Made by a program: the position numbers and the translations under genes. Below the pieces are notes generated by a model. It did not search any database. It was not told the origin of the DNA and saw only the letters and a program-made list of their open reading frames with translations. This document shows positions 52,991 through 62,670 of a stretch of DNA of 64,000 bases, in pieces; positions within the stretch are counted from its first letter, which is position 1; the number at the start of each line of letters is the position of its first letter. Source of the DNA: Pogonophryne albipinna (taxonomy: Eukaryota > Chordata > Actinopteri > Perciformes > Artedidraconidae); contig CM053243.1 in the NCBI GenBank assembly GCA_028583405.1, positions 25,012,867 to 25,076,866 of the forward strand. Reading direction: 5' to 3'.

Positions 52991-52999
52991 AGTGTGAAA

Positions 53000-54000
53000 G
53001 GTGACACAGGTATAATAAGTAACAAAGTCTTAGTAACAAAAGTAATATTTCTTATTTTTAAGTGGTATAATATTTTAAATGTTCGAACATTTACACTGCC
53101 ATGTCTTCTACTTACATTAGTCTCACAGATTGAGGGAAGAAGGGAAGGGATCACTGCCCTCCACCTGCCAGCACCCAGCCAGAGGAGCACAAACAACAAA
53201 AACAAGCAAGGTGTCCCGTCATGTACCTGGAAGTTTGGGTTGGCAAAATGGAGTAAGAGAGGGACTTGAAAAACCTTGGTGGCTCTCTACTCATGTTGTT
53301 ACAGTTGTCTTGGTTTTTGTGCCATTTCCACATCTTTAGAAAATATGAAAAAATTGAAGTGAAATCAACCTCTTCTCTGGAGAACAAACTTCGATTTCTC
53401 TGTCTTGTGAGTTTGCAGTCTTGCAGTTTTGCTCCTCCACCTGCCATACAGTAGGTTACTAACAAGATTACTTATATAATACAGTGATAGAATACATGTT
53501 TAGTATGCTTACTTATATAAAACAGTAGTATTAAACTTGCCTTGTGTTTTCACTCTCACTTAAGTCCCTCTCCCTTTGCCATCAATCCAAAATCAGCTGA
53601 GCTGCAACATTATACAGACATGTAATAATAAACATAATCACAAGGACACAATATGGCTCTGCTAAAAACACTCACTCTTACACGCACCAAAGTTATATTT
53701 ATCTAATATTTAACTCCCTCCACCCCCGCATACAATCCCGTTTAGAAGCCCCTCTTCTCTAATTCAACAACGTTGGACGAAATGACATTAAGAGAACGTA
53801 ATTTACAATTAAAAGGCTGTTCAACGTGTGTTGCTAACTTGATTCGGTATCCTAGCTTGATCTGTTATCTGTAAACGTTCCCTAAATCTACTAATTTAGG
53901 GATAATCCACTGACATCCTTTAATACACATGTTAATTTGAATCAGATGTACTGATAATATCCGCAATATAAATCTTTAAACTTCTTATTACCTTTAAAAG
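53000..54000. other. Non-coding part of the P-like element
   Basis: Short open stretches only. No P-type catalytic motifs were recognised, in keeping with internal loss of the transposase body. Confidence 0.5.
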
Positions 54001-54169
54001 TCCGTCACGAACGGTCTATTATGCTGCAACTCTATAGCTCTGCTAGCCTTGGCGCTAACTTCCGGGGAACGATTGAGAGGCTCCACGATCCACCATTGCT
54101 GTAAAAAAGTGGTCCATTGGAGTGAACGGAGATGTCGTAACTCTTCTATTATATGGCTCTGCTTCATTC

Positions 54170-55090
54170 CACAATAATACATAACAAATCATGAATTGGT
54201 AATTCTGATCATTATGGTTCCTTAAAAGGTTGTTTTCTAATACAAATATAGTTGCAAAATTCAAAGGAGATATGCTTTCTTTGCTCTAATCTCTCTCTGA
54301 ATCCGTCTTATGTCCCTTATTATTCTCTCCACTTCTCTCTTGACTAATGTCTATTCATCTTCCTCTCTTTCCTGGAGTGATAACTCAATTACCAATCCTC
54401 CCCCTCAGGCTGTAAGGTGAGCAAATGAAGCAGGATTTCTTGGCCGTGTAAAAAGACACACTTTTAATTTCTCATTCCTCACCCTCTCTGTCTGTCAGAG
54501 TTCACTGTGCTCATTAGTAAATTGTGACACTTTTAATATAAGGTGTTTCCCAGCTTTTTAACGATTCAGTGAACTTAGTACTTAAAAACAGAGGAGGGAA
54601 CAACTACTGAATAAATGTATGAGGGAATCAATAACTCATAAACTTTGCTTCATATCAAAATTGATATTTACAATGCAATATCATGCGAGCTGGTTTGTAT
54701 TAAAACATATTTTCAGCTGGTTTCAGCAGTACTAAATAATGGAACGTTAATTAAGCCCAACCTTTCTATGCATATTTTCCAGCTGCATGTTCTTCCTCTG
54801 CTCCACTCCTTATGTCTGAAGTCCTTCTTTGTCTTTCCCTTAATCCTCTCTTCCCCTAAGTGCTAGCTCCCAGCCTGGAGCCTCAGGGATCCACACAACT
54901 TGATTGTGTTTTGATGTTCTTGTGAAACCTAGAAGTGCACTCAGCACTCAAGACCCATAACATACATTTTCAAGACCGTTCGCCCGGAGGAAAAGAGACA
55001 GTGGGGAAGGGAAGAGTATTTACCATTATCCCTGTCAGTGCAGCGTACACACTCGCAGATTCATATATATACACTCAATATCCTGTATTG
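54170..55090. other. Intergenic DNA between two transposons
   Basis: AT-rich; no gene or repeat with ends recognised. Confidence 0.45.
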
Positions 55091-55095
55091 CCATA

Positions 55096-55860
55096 TGTTA
55101 CGTTCCCTATTGGGCTAGGGGGACCAAAGGGAAACGACACGACCAGAGTGGAATTGGTATATGTTACAAGTGATTTATTTGTAACTGTAAATTAATAAAA
55201 TGATATGCACAAACAGCCTGGCCCAACAACGGGTCAAACTGTTACTATTTAACAAAAGGGTCTCCAAAAGAGAGTTGCCCAGTATTAAACAAAAAGAAAG
55301 AAAGTACCTCACTTCTAAAGTGGAACAAAACAATAAACAAAACGAGGCTGTGAGAGAATACAGCTGTTGCTGATCAACAGGTGCTAATCACCTGGGTCTA
55401 AGCAATATACACATAAATGCTGATCTACAGGCGCTAATCACCTGGGTCTAAGCAATATACACATAAATGCTGATCTACAGGCGCTAATCACCTGGGTCTA
55501 AGCAATGTACACACAAATGCTAAACACAGAACACTACAACACACTGCTAATCAGTGTAGCTAACACAGGAACCCTACTGAACACACTGCTAGGCAGTCTA
55601 ACAAAGCACAGAATATGGCGGTAATACAACGAGAGGCTTGAGGCGTCTGTCCCACAATACAGAGCCTCCTGAATGATGTCTGTGCCCGGCCTTTGTACTC
55701 CTCCCCCGGATGACGTGGCAGAAGCGGGCGGGGATTGGATGATGCCCAATCACCGCGGATGTTGCGAGGTCGGGACGGCCAATGACGGCAGAGGAACTGC
55801 ACAGCTCATTTACACACACAAACAGAGTTAATGGCATAACGAAAGTAGCGGCTGTAACAC
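55096..55860 (-). repeat. 3' LTR (minus orientation)
   Basis: 765 bp. It holds three units of a 50-bp direct repeat (GCTGATCTACAGGCGCTAAT...) between about 55368 and 55520, against two in the other LTR. Otherwise it is very similar to the 5' LTR. Confidence 0.93.
55368..55520. repeat. 50-bp tandem repeat inside LTR, three units
   Basis: Each unit contains CTAATCACCTGGGTCTAAGC. The first unit differs in a few bases. The right LTR has only two units (about 61085-61190), so the LTRs differ in length by about 44 bp net. Confidence 0.9.
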
Positions 55861-55873
55861 CCCCTCCCTTAAG
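55861..55873 (-). promoter_or_regulatory. Polypurine tract
   Basis: The minus strand reads CTTAAGGGAGGGG directly before the 3' LTR. Confidence 0.85.
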
Positions 55874-55938
55874 ACAAAACCCCACAGGGTTTTTGTGAAC
55901 CATAACACACACTAACACCATGAACACAGAACACATCA

Positions 55939-58900
55939 CTACAGTCTGGACAATGCATCTGCGAACACATTCTCTGAACCCTTCTTATGGCGGATTAGCA
56001 GGTTGTAGTCCTGGACGATCAGAGCCCACCGCATGAGACGTTGGTTGTGGTTGTACATGCGGGACAAGAAGACAATGGGATTATGATCGGTAAACACTGC
56101 AACCGGCAAAGAACTGGACCCGACATAAACCTCAAAGTGCTGGAGAGCTAACAAAGCAAGGGTCTCCTTTTCAATGGTAGAGTAGCGGACCTGGTGTTTG
56201 TTGAACTTGCGGGAGAAATAACAGACAGGATGATCAACTCCATCCGCATCCTCCTGCAGTAAAACAGCACCGGCCCCCACTGCACTGGCATCCACCTCGA
56301 GTGTAAAGGGCTTAGCAAGATCGGGAGCAGCGAGCACAGGAGCGTGACTTAAGAATGTCTTTACACACTCAAATGCATGTTGGCACTCAGGGGTCCAAAC
56401 GTAGTCCACCTTGGGACTTATCAAATTGGTTAGGGGTTGGGCTACAGTGGAAAAATTGCGACAGAAACTGCGGTAGTAGCCGGCCATACCGAGAAAACGG
56501 CGGAGGTCACTCCTGGTGACGGGCACCGCACATTCAGCCACCGCAGTAACCTTAGCTTCCACTGGTCGGACTTGGCCTTGCCCAACCTGCTTTCCTAAAT
56601 ATGTGACAGTAGCTTTACCAAACTCACATTTGGCCAGGTTCAACGTAAGCGACGCCTGTGCGAGCCGGGTGAATACCTGCCCCAGGATCTTCATGTGCAT
56701 CTCCCAGGTGGGCGTGTGCACAATGAGATTATCCAAATAGGCGTTACAGTTACTTATCCCTGATAGGACGGTATTCACCAATCTCTGGAACGTAGCAGGA
56801 GCATTACACATACCAAACGCCATGACTGTGTACTGCAGAAAACAGTCAGGTGTAGCGAAAGCGGAGATTTTTGAGGCACGGTCCGTTAAAGGTACCTGCC
56901 AGTAACCTTTAAGCAGATCCAATTTACTGACGTATTTAGCGGAACCTAAGTTGTCGATGCAATCCTCCATTCTCGGCAATGGGTAGCAATCTGTCACCGT
57001 AACAGCGTTTACTTTACAGTAGTCCGTGATAAAGCGGGGAGAACCATCAGATTTAGCTTCTACAAGACACCGAGAGCACCATGGGCTAGAGCTCTGTGTA
57101 GCTAGGCCATTAGCTACAAGGTATTCAGCCTCCTGTTTCATAAGCGCGCGCTTGATCGGATTTGCACGGTACGGATGTGGTTTAATCGGCCTCCCACATT
57201 TTACATCGATGTCATGCGTTATCACATTAGTTTGTGTCGGGACATCATGGAAAAGGCTCGGGAAACGAGCCACCAACTGGGTTATGTCATGCTGCTGCCC
57301 CTCCTGCAGATGACCTAACGTAGTTGGCAACGTCTTTATCATCTCCGAGTTACATAACCGAGCGCCCGGCTGGTGATGTGAACGCATCACCAAACCGTCG
57401 TCAGATGGGCCGGAACTATCTGTAACGATTAACGCGGAAGTAGCTACTCTTTGATTAGCCAAGCCGGCCGGCGGACTATCAGCGGCAGTGCGGGAATAAT
57501 AACGCTTCAACATATTCACATGACAGACGCGCGTTTTACGCCGTCTCTCTGGAGTACAAAGTACATAATCCGTGTCACTGAGACAATCACGGATTTCATA
57601 TGGACCGAGGAATTTGGCGGAGAGCGCAGCGCCGGGGATAGGCAATAGTGCGAGGACCTTGTCACCTATTTCGAAGTGCCTATGGACAGCGGCACGGTCA
57701 TATTTATGCTTCATGAAGGCTTGAGAAGCGGAGAGCGACTCTCTGGCGAGTGAATTTGCCCGGTGCAACCGCTCACGAAACTGGCTAACGTAATCCAATA
57801 CGTTCTTATCTGGAGGAGAACCAGCCGAGAGAAACTCATCATGTAGGAATTTAAGTGGACCGCGGGGCGTATGGCCGAACACGAGCTCCGCGGGACTGAA
57901 TCCTAATGACTCCTGAACAGCTTCACGGGCTGCGAAAACGAAGGGAATTCCCTCATCCCAGTTTTTTTCTGTTTCCATACAGTATTTTCGCAGCATGCTT
58001 TTTAAGGTCTGATGCCACCGTTCTAACGCCCCCTGCGACTCGGGATGATACGCACTGGATATGACATGTTTTACCTGTAATGTTTGAAGGACCTGTTTGA
58101 ACAACTTGGATTTAAAGTTTGTCCCTTGGTCACTCTGGATTACTCGCGGAATTCCAAATGTGGAAAAGAACTTAGTCAACGCCTTGACTACAGCAGCGGA
58201 AGTAATGCTACGCAGCGGAATAGCTTCCGGAAAATGAGTGGATGTACACATAATGGTAAGTAAATACTGTTGACCCATTTTTGTACGTGGTAAAGGGCCA
58301 ACACAGTCTATCAACACCCGGTCAAAGGGCTCACCTATAGCCGGTATGGGATGTAACGGAGCTTGCGGAATTTTCTGATTGGGCTTACCGACAACCTGGC
58401 ACATATGACAGCAGCGGCAAAAGCTAGAGACGTCCTTCTTTAAACCTGGCCAAAAGAAATGCTTGAGAATGATTTGATAAGTTTTAGTCACGCCCAAGTG
58501 TCCCGACCATTGGCTTTCATGCGCTACAGATAGTACATGTTGGCGGTATGGCGCCGGCACGACTACCTGATGCACTACACTCCAGTCAGCTTCAGCAGTA
58601 GCAGTGAGGGACCATTGGCGCACTAATACCTCCTTATCCAACACATAAGATACCTTCTCACCCCTTGCCTTGTTATTACTCACCACCTGCTCGAAACACT
58701 TCGCAAGCGTCGGATCCACCCTCTGCGCGGCGAGTAAACGCTCTCGGGTTACCGGGAGTGTGGAACCGTCAACAGCTGGGGTGGCAGGTTGCGCTGGCGC
58801 AGCGGTCACAGCAGGGAAAGCGGAAACCGCCACTGCTGGCTTTTCCTCCGGTATTTTGTCATCTGTAAACAATGTCCCAAACATAGTATCATTTAAAGAC

Positions 58901-58956
58901 ACATCCGAGTCACTCTTATGCGCGAGTGACAGCACAAATGGGGAAAATGGGGGCAT
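55939..58956 (-). CDS. Pol polyprotein: integrase, reverse transcriptase, RNase H (1005 aa)
   Basis: Open without stops. Integrase first: HHCC zinc finger (H146, H153, C183, C186), catalytic D217, D276 and E312 with exact D-35-E spacing, and a GPY/F-type module near 451-486. Reverse transcriptase next: EAKSDGSPRFITDY, motif A LDLLKGYWQV (D680), motif B FGMCNAPATFQ, motif C at 740-743 reading YLDN where YxDD is expected. RNase H last: LEVDASAVGAGAVL, KETLALLAL, FTDHNPI, HKKGSENVFADALSRL. It overlaps the end of the gag-protease frame by 41 nt in a different frame; how it is expressed is not evident. The start codon is the first ATG in frame and may not be used. Confidence 0.93.
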   Translation of the reverse strand: MPPFSPFVLSLAHKSDSDVSLNDTMFGTLFTDDKIPEEKPAVAVSAFPAVTAAPAQPATPAVDGSTLPVTRERLLAAQRVDPTLAKCFEQVVSNNKARGEKVSYVLDKEVLVRQWSLTATAEADWSVVHQVVVPAPYRQHVLSVAHESQWSGHLGVTKTYQIILKHFFWPGLKKDVSSFCRCCHMCQVVGKPNQKIPQAPLHPIPAIGEPFDRVLIDCVGPLPRTKMGQQYLLTIMCTSTHFPEAIPLRSITSAAVVKALTKFFSTFGIPRVIQSDQGTNFKSKLFKQVLQTLQVKHVISSAYHPESQGALERWHQTLKSMLRKYCMETEKNWDEGIPFVFAAREAVQESLGFSPAELVFGHTPRGPLKFLHDEFLSAGSPPDKNVLDYVSQFRERLHRANSLARESLSASQAFMKHKYDRAAVHRHFEIGDKVLALLPIPGAALSAKFLGPYEIRDCLSDTDYVLCTPERRRKTRVCHVNMLKRYYSRTAADSPPAGLANQRVATSALIVTDSSGPSDDGLVMRSHHQPGARLCNSEMIKTLPTTLGHLQEGQQHDITQLVARFPSLFHDVPTQTNVITHDIDVKCGRPIKPHPYRANPIKRALMKQEAEYLVANGLATQSSSPWCSRCLVEAKSDGSPRFITDYCKVNAVTVTDCYPLPRMEDCIDNLGSAKYVSKLDLLKGYWQVPLTDRASKISAFATPDCFLQYTVMAFGMCNAPATFQRLVNTVLSGISNCNAYLDNLIVHTPTWEMHMKILGQVFTRLAQASLTLNLAKCEFGKATVTYLGKQVGQGQVRPVEAKVTAVAECAVPVTRSDLRRFLGMAGYYRSFCRNFSTVAQPLTNLISPKVDYVWTPECQHAFECVKTFLSHAPVLAAPDLAKPFTLEVDASAVGAGAVLLQEDADGVDHPVCYFSRKFNKHQVRYSTIEKETLALLALQHFEVYVGSSSLPVAVFTDHNPIVFLSRMYNHNQRLMRWALIVQDYNLLIRHKKGSENVFADALSRL

Positions 58957-60076
58957 TTGTTACCTCAGGCAGTACCGTCTGAGGAGAATCCAATATTTCA
59001 AGTGCAAGAGTTACCTTACCTCCTGCGATGTCATTTCCCATTAATAGAACTATACCCCGTATGGGTAATGCTGGGCACACAGCAACAGGGAAAAATCCAG
59101 TAATTAGCTTAGATTGTATGTGTACATTGTGTACGGGACGGGGCACGTAACCCATTTCAATGCCACATAATATTGATCCATACCCACACGCTGATTGTTC
59201 TGAGAATGGCAGGGCCGAGGCCACAATCACTGACTGTGAACCTCCAGTGTCTCGTAGGATGCGGACGGGTCTCTGATCGTCTGACTCACCTGTTAATGAT
59301 ATCAACCCCTCAAACACAAAAGGCTTAAAACAGGGATCTATTTCCTCATCGTTGTCAGAGGAAGAAATATTGGGTGACTCCGCATTAATTAAACCAATGC
59401 CTTTCGGCCGGGTCACGCTTGGTGGCTGCTCCTTACGTTTGAGAATGGCGCAGTTAGAAATAACATGTCCAAACTGATGGCAATAGTAGCACTCTCTCTC
59501 CTCTTTGTTCATACTAAACGCTTTCGCTGGCTGACCGACAGATGCACCGGGCATACGGCGGGGTCTCTCAGCAACAGCCGGAGAGAACACCGTTTTATGC
59601 GTTGGCACGTATTCGTCCGCCAGTACAGCAGCTGCGGAGAGAGATTGCACTTTCTGTTCATATATATGCCCCACAATGCGGTCAGGCAATCCCCTCTTAA
59701 ATTCCTCCAACAGGAATAATTCTTTCAACGCAGAATACTCTGCAGCGTCACATGAATCAATCCACTTAGTGAGCAACATCCCCTTCTCCCTGGCAAACTC
59801 GACATGTGTTTGATTAGCCCCCTTTCTGTGATTCCTAAACTTCTGCCGATAAGCTTCGGGAACTAGCTCGTACACCCTAAGTATGGCACGCCGGCATACC
59901 AGGTCGTAACTTAGGCTGTCCTCTATCGAAAGAGCAGCAACCGCCTCCTGAGCTCTCCCGTGAAGTTTGCACTGCACTAACAGAGCCCAGGCTTCAGCCG
60001 GCCACTGTAATGCCGCTGCGATGCGCTCAAACGCACCGAAATACGCGTCCACTTCATTCTCCCGGAAAATCGACAC
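58916..60076 (-). CDS. Gag C-terminal part with zinc knuckle and protease (frame-disrupted)
   Basis: Continues the Gag begun at 60732 but in another frame. Seen: FGAFERIAAALQWPAEAWAL; a SCAN-like capsid part (PEAYRQKFRNHRK, LFLLEEFKRGLPDRIV); a CCHC knuckle CYYCHQFGHVISNC; then a retropepsin with a canonical LRDTGGSQSV and MGNDIAGG. The frame is open upstream of 60076 for some codons (to about 60105), so the true join lies at about 60090-60110. Homologous along its length to the Gag of the nsun3-intron element. Confidence 0.85.
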   Translation of the reverse strand: MSIFRENEVDAYFGAFERIAAALQWPAEAWALLVQCKLHGRAQEAVAALSIEDSLSYDLVCRRAILRVYELVPEAYRQKFRNHRKGANQTHVEFAREKGMLLTKWIDSCDAAEYSALKELFLLEEFKRGLPDRIVGHIYEQKVQSLSAAAVLADEYVPTHKTVFSPAVAERPRRMPGASVGQPAKAFSMNKEERECYYCHQFGHVISNCAILKRKEQPPSVTRPKGIGLINAESPNISSSDNDEEIDPCFKPFVFEGLISLTGESDDQRPVRILRDTGGSQSVIVASALPFSEQSACGYGSILCGIEMGYVPRPVHNVHIQSKLITGFFPVAVCPALPIRGIVLLMGNDIAGGKVTLALEILDSPQTVLPEVTNAPIFPICAVTRA

Positions 60077-60093
60077 TAACGAGACATTTTTAC

Positions 60094-60732
60094 CTACATT
60101 GGTGGGTGAGAATTAACTGGAGAGCTTTCTCCGGCACGGCCAAAAGCACCGGATGCGCGCAGCTTGAAGTCTAGCTCCAGCTGACGCACCCGGACTTCCT
60201 TTTCGAGTTCCAGCACTCTCAGTTCCTTGTCTATTTCTAACTTTCTTAGTTCTAACTGGAACCGGTGCTGCTTGTCCTGCTCCCTGTCTTTTGCCTCTAA
60301 CTGAAGCCGGGCGAGGCGGACTTGGAGTTTACTCCCTCTCTGGGAATCCGTACTGCCAGCAGGGGAGGGTGGACATTTGCGAGGCGGCGTGAGCGGTGCT
60401 TTACACGACTCGCCCCCCTCACTGTCACCACTCTTGTCCTGGGTAAACGTAAACTCCGCCTCCTGCCTCTGACTTAATGGGTCTTCAGCCAAAACATCAG
60501 ACACGGGGAGCTCAGCTAGTACAGCCGGTACTAATAACTCCCTTCTCACCATCTCATCCACCACCAATGCCTTCAACTCTTTTTTCAACATTTGCCGACT
60601 TACCACAAGACTGAAGTGCCGCGATATCTCCATCAAATCGTCCTTTTTACACCGGTCCAGCTGCTCATAGCACGGCCAGACTAAGAACGCCTCTATGTCG
60701 AACGATGCCATACCTGGGTGTACCGCCCACAC
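60094..60732 (-). CDS. Gag N-terminal part (212 aa)
   Basis: Residues about 25-75 (CKKDDLMEISRHFSLVVSRQ...) form a SAP-like segment. Residues about 135-190 are a Leu/Glu/Arg coiled coil (KLQVRLARLQLEAKDREQ, LRKLEIDKELRVLELEKEV). It ends SSPVNSHPPM-stop. The reading continues in the -1 frame as FSPTNVGKNVSLVSIFRE, which is the expected capsid continuation. A one-base indel or, less likely, a programmed shift separates the two. Confidence 0.85.
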   Translation of the reverse strand: MWAVHPGMASFDIEAFLVWPCYEQLDRCKKDDLMEISRHFSLVVSRQMLKKELKALVVDEMVRRELLVPAVLAELPVSDVLAEDPLSQRQEAEFTFTQDKSGDSEGGESCKAPLTPPRKCPPSPAGSTDSQRGSKLQVRLARLQLEAKDREQDKQHRFQLELRKLEIDKELRVLELEKEVRVRQLELDFKLRASGAFGRAGESSPVNSHPPM

Positions 60733-60790
60733 GTTTTACAAAATTTACAGCCACAAGAAAACCACCTATAACCCCAGGAATTAGTTATTT

Positions 60791-60810
60791 TTCCCGGACG
60801 AGCGCCCCCA
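60791..60810 (-). promoter_or_regulatory. Primer-binding site, tRNA-Pro-like with two extra bases
   Basis: Two bases after the 5' LTR the minus strand reads TGGGGGCGCTCGTCCGGGAA. This equals the classical tRNA-Pro site with GC inserted after the seventh base and a different last base. Confidence 0.7.
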
Positions 60811-60812
60811 CG

Positions 60813-61533
60813 TGTTACGTTCCCTATTGGGCTAGGGGGACCAAAGGGAAACGACACGACCAGAGTGGAATTGGTATATGTTACAAGTGATTTATTTGTA
60901 ACTGTAAATGAATAAAATGATATGCACAAACAGCCTGGCCCAACAACGGGTCAAACTGTTACTATTTAACAAAAAGGGTCTCCAAAAGAGAGTTGCCCAG
61001 TATTAAACAAAAAGAAAGAAAGTACCTCACTTCTAAAGTGGAACAAAACAATAAACAAAACGAGGCTGTGAGAAAACGCAGCTGTTGCTGATCAACAGGT
61101 GCTAATCACCTGGGTCTAAGCAAGACACACACAAATGCTGATCTACAGGCGCTAATCACCTGGGTTTAAGCAATGTACACACAAATGCTAAACACAGAAC
61201 ACTACAACACACTGCTAATCAGTGTAACTAACACAGGAACCCTACTGAACACACTGCTAGGCAGTCTAACAAAGCACAGAATATGGCGGTAATACAACGA
61301 GAGGCTTGAGGCATCTGTCCCACAATACAGAGCCTCCTGAATGATGTCCGTGCCCGGCCTTTGTACTCCTCCCCCGGATGACGTGGCAGAAGCGGGCGGG
61401 GATTGGATGACGTCCAATCACCGCGGATGTTGCGAGGTCGGGACGGCCAATGACGGCAGAGGAACTGCACAGCTCATTTACATATGCACACACAAACAGA
61501 GTTAATGGCATAACGAAAGTAGCGGCTGTAACA
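60813..61533 (-). repeat. 5' LTR (minus orientation)
   Basis: 721 bp, with two 50-bp units. It differs from the other LTR by one repeat unit, a few substitutions and small indels, including about 6 bp near 61482. Confidence 0.93.
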
Positions 61534-61538
61534 CCATA

Positions 61539-62445
61539 CATGTGAGGGCAACATAAAACATGTTGTTGGATGTTGTATGAACCGTAAATCCTCAATACTT
61601 CACTTCATATCATGACCACTGACCTGGAATGACTAAACGATATGCCCATTGTAATTCCTGTCGTGTTATCCATTTATTTTACTGTGTTTGGTAGCTTGAA
61701 TTGAAACGTAATAAAACCTTTACTGGCTAATTATCGTTTTAGTCAGATGAATGTTGGGAGATGTCACCAGACTTTATGTGATAGCAAGAATTACATTTGT
61801 GTAGGCGCGAAACAAGGGTTAGGTAGGTGTCAATCAAGCACAGTTGGTACAAGCCCACAGCCCTGAGAGGAAGTTCAATTAGGCAACATAAGTGGAAACA
61901 CTTGTGTGGGTTGGTGAGTCTATGTAGGGCTTTTAAAATGATTGACAGCCACACCAAATGCTAACTAAGCATTGCCACTGACTTAAACATTAAACACAAT
62001 TAAATAACACAATGTAAAGATTAGTAAATATTAACAATAAATAGTTATTAAACTCCACTGATGAGCAAATCTTATGTTGACTCAAGTGTTAAAACAGTGA
62101 TTTCTTTATTTCTACTGGTGTTTTTGTAGATTTGACCATCATTTCTACCATTTTTAATATGTATTTATTTAATTAATATTCACCAAAAGAAAAGCCGTAT
62201 TAAAGCAGATATCATGCCAAAAAACTTGAACAATGGCTTAAGCGATGTCAGTGTGACAGTAAGCCAGCATAAACACTATTAGGACCTTTTTAGAAACCAT
62301 TGAATGAACTCAAGTGTTTAAATGAACACTGCTCTAAATGCTTAACCCTAACTGATTGTTCATTTAAGTAAAGTAATATTACTAAAATACTAACACATTT
62401 ACAAACTAACTAACTCATTTGAAGGATAGATTGACTTTTTTTTAA
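61539..62445. other. Intergenic AT-rich DNA
   Basis: No gene or delimited repeat was recognised. Confidence 0.45.
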
Positions 62446-62670
62446 AGGTCTCCTATTATACTGTTTTTCATCAATATATTATAGGTCTCGGATATATACA
62501 AAACATGTCTCTGAAGTGTTTGGCTCCAAATACCAAACAGATCATTGCAGCATCCCATAAACCCCTCTGTTTCAGCCCTGTTTCAAAAGTGCTGATGCTC
62601 TGTCTGTTACTTTAGATGAAAATAAGGAGCCACTCCACACGCCCCTCTGAGAGATATTTGGTTAAAAAAC
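62446..62670. repeat. Dispersed teleost repeat (AAAGGTCTCCTATTATAC family)
   Basis: The start AAAGGTCTCCTATTATACTG and the interior GATATATACAAAACATGTCT look like an abundant teleost MITE known to me from other fish sequences. The far end is not resolved. Confidence 0.4.

Larger units (their letters stand above)
50232..54161 (+). mobile_element. P-like DNA transposon with THAP exons, internally deleted
   Basis: Terminal inverted repeats of 29 bp (starting CAGAGCCATATAATAGAAGA) at both ends, with CTTCATTC duplicated at 50224-50231 and 54162-54169. The 8-bp duplication together with an encoded THAP DNA-binding domain fits the P superfamily. Subterminal blocks TCGTTCCCCGGAAGTT (left) and its inverse (right, near 54058) add to the symmetry. 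The transposase catalytic region was not found. A 1.1-kb element sits inside the left end. Net length is about 2.8 kb. Confidence 0.8.
55096..61533 (-). mobile_element. Full-length Gmr1-like Ty3/gypsy retrotransposon
   Basis: 6438 bp in minus orientation, flanked by CCATA on both sides (55091-55095 and 61534-61538). LTRs lie at 55096-55860 and 60813-61533, both with TGTTAC...GTAACA ends. Order on the coding strand: LTR, primer-binding site, gag, protease, integrase, reverse transcriptase, RNase H, polypurine tract, LTR. Integrase before reverse transcriptase is the mark of the Gmr1-like group and unlike most gypsy elements. The gag frame is broken once, and the RT active site carries a D-to-N change, so this copy is probably defective. 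Confidence 0.95.

Noticed and set aside
55534..55939. Frames of 71, 80 and 113 aa repeated at 61202-61595
   Set aside because: They lie in the LTRs and are repeated only because the LTRs are.
56516..57648. Plus-strand frames inside the Pol gene
   Set aside because: Antisense shadows of a long open Pol frame.
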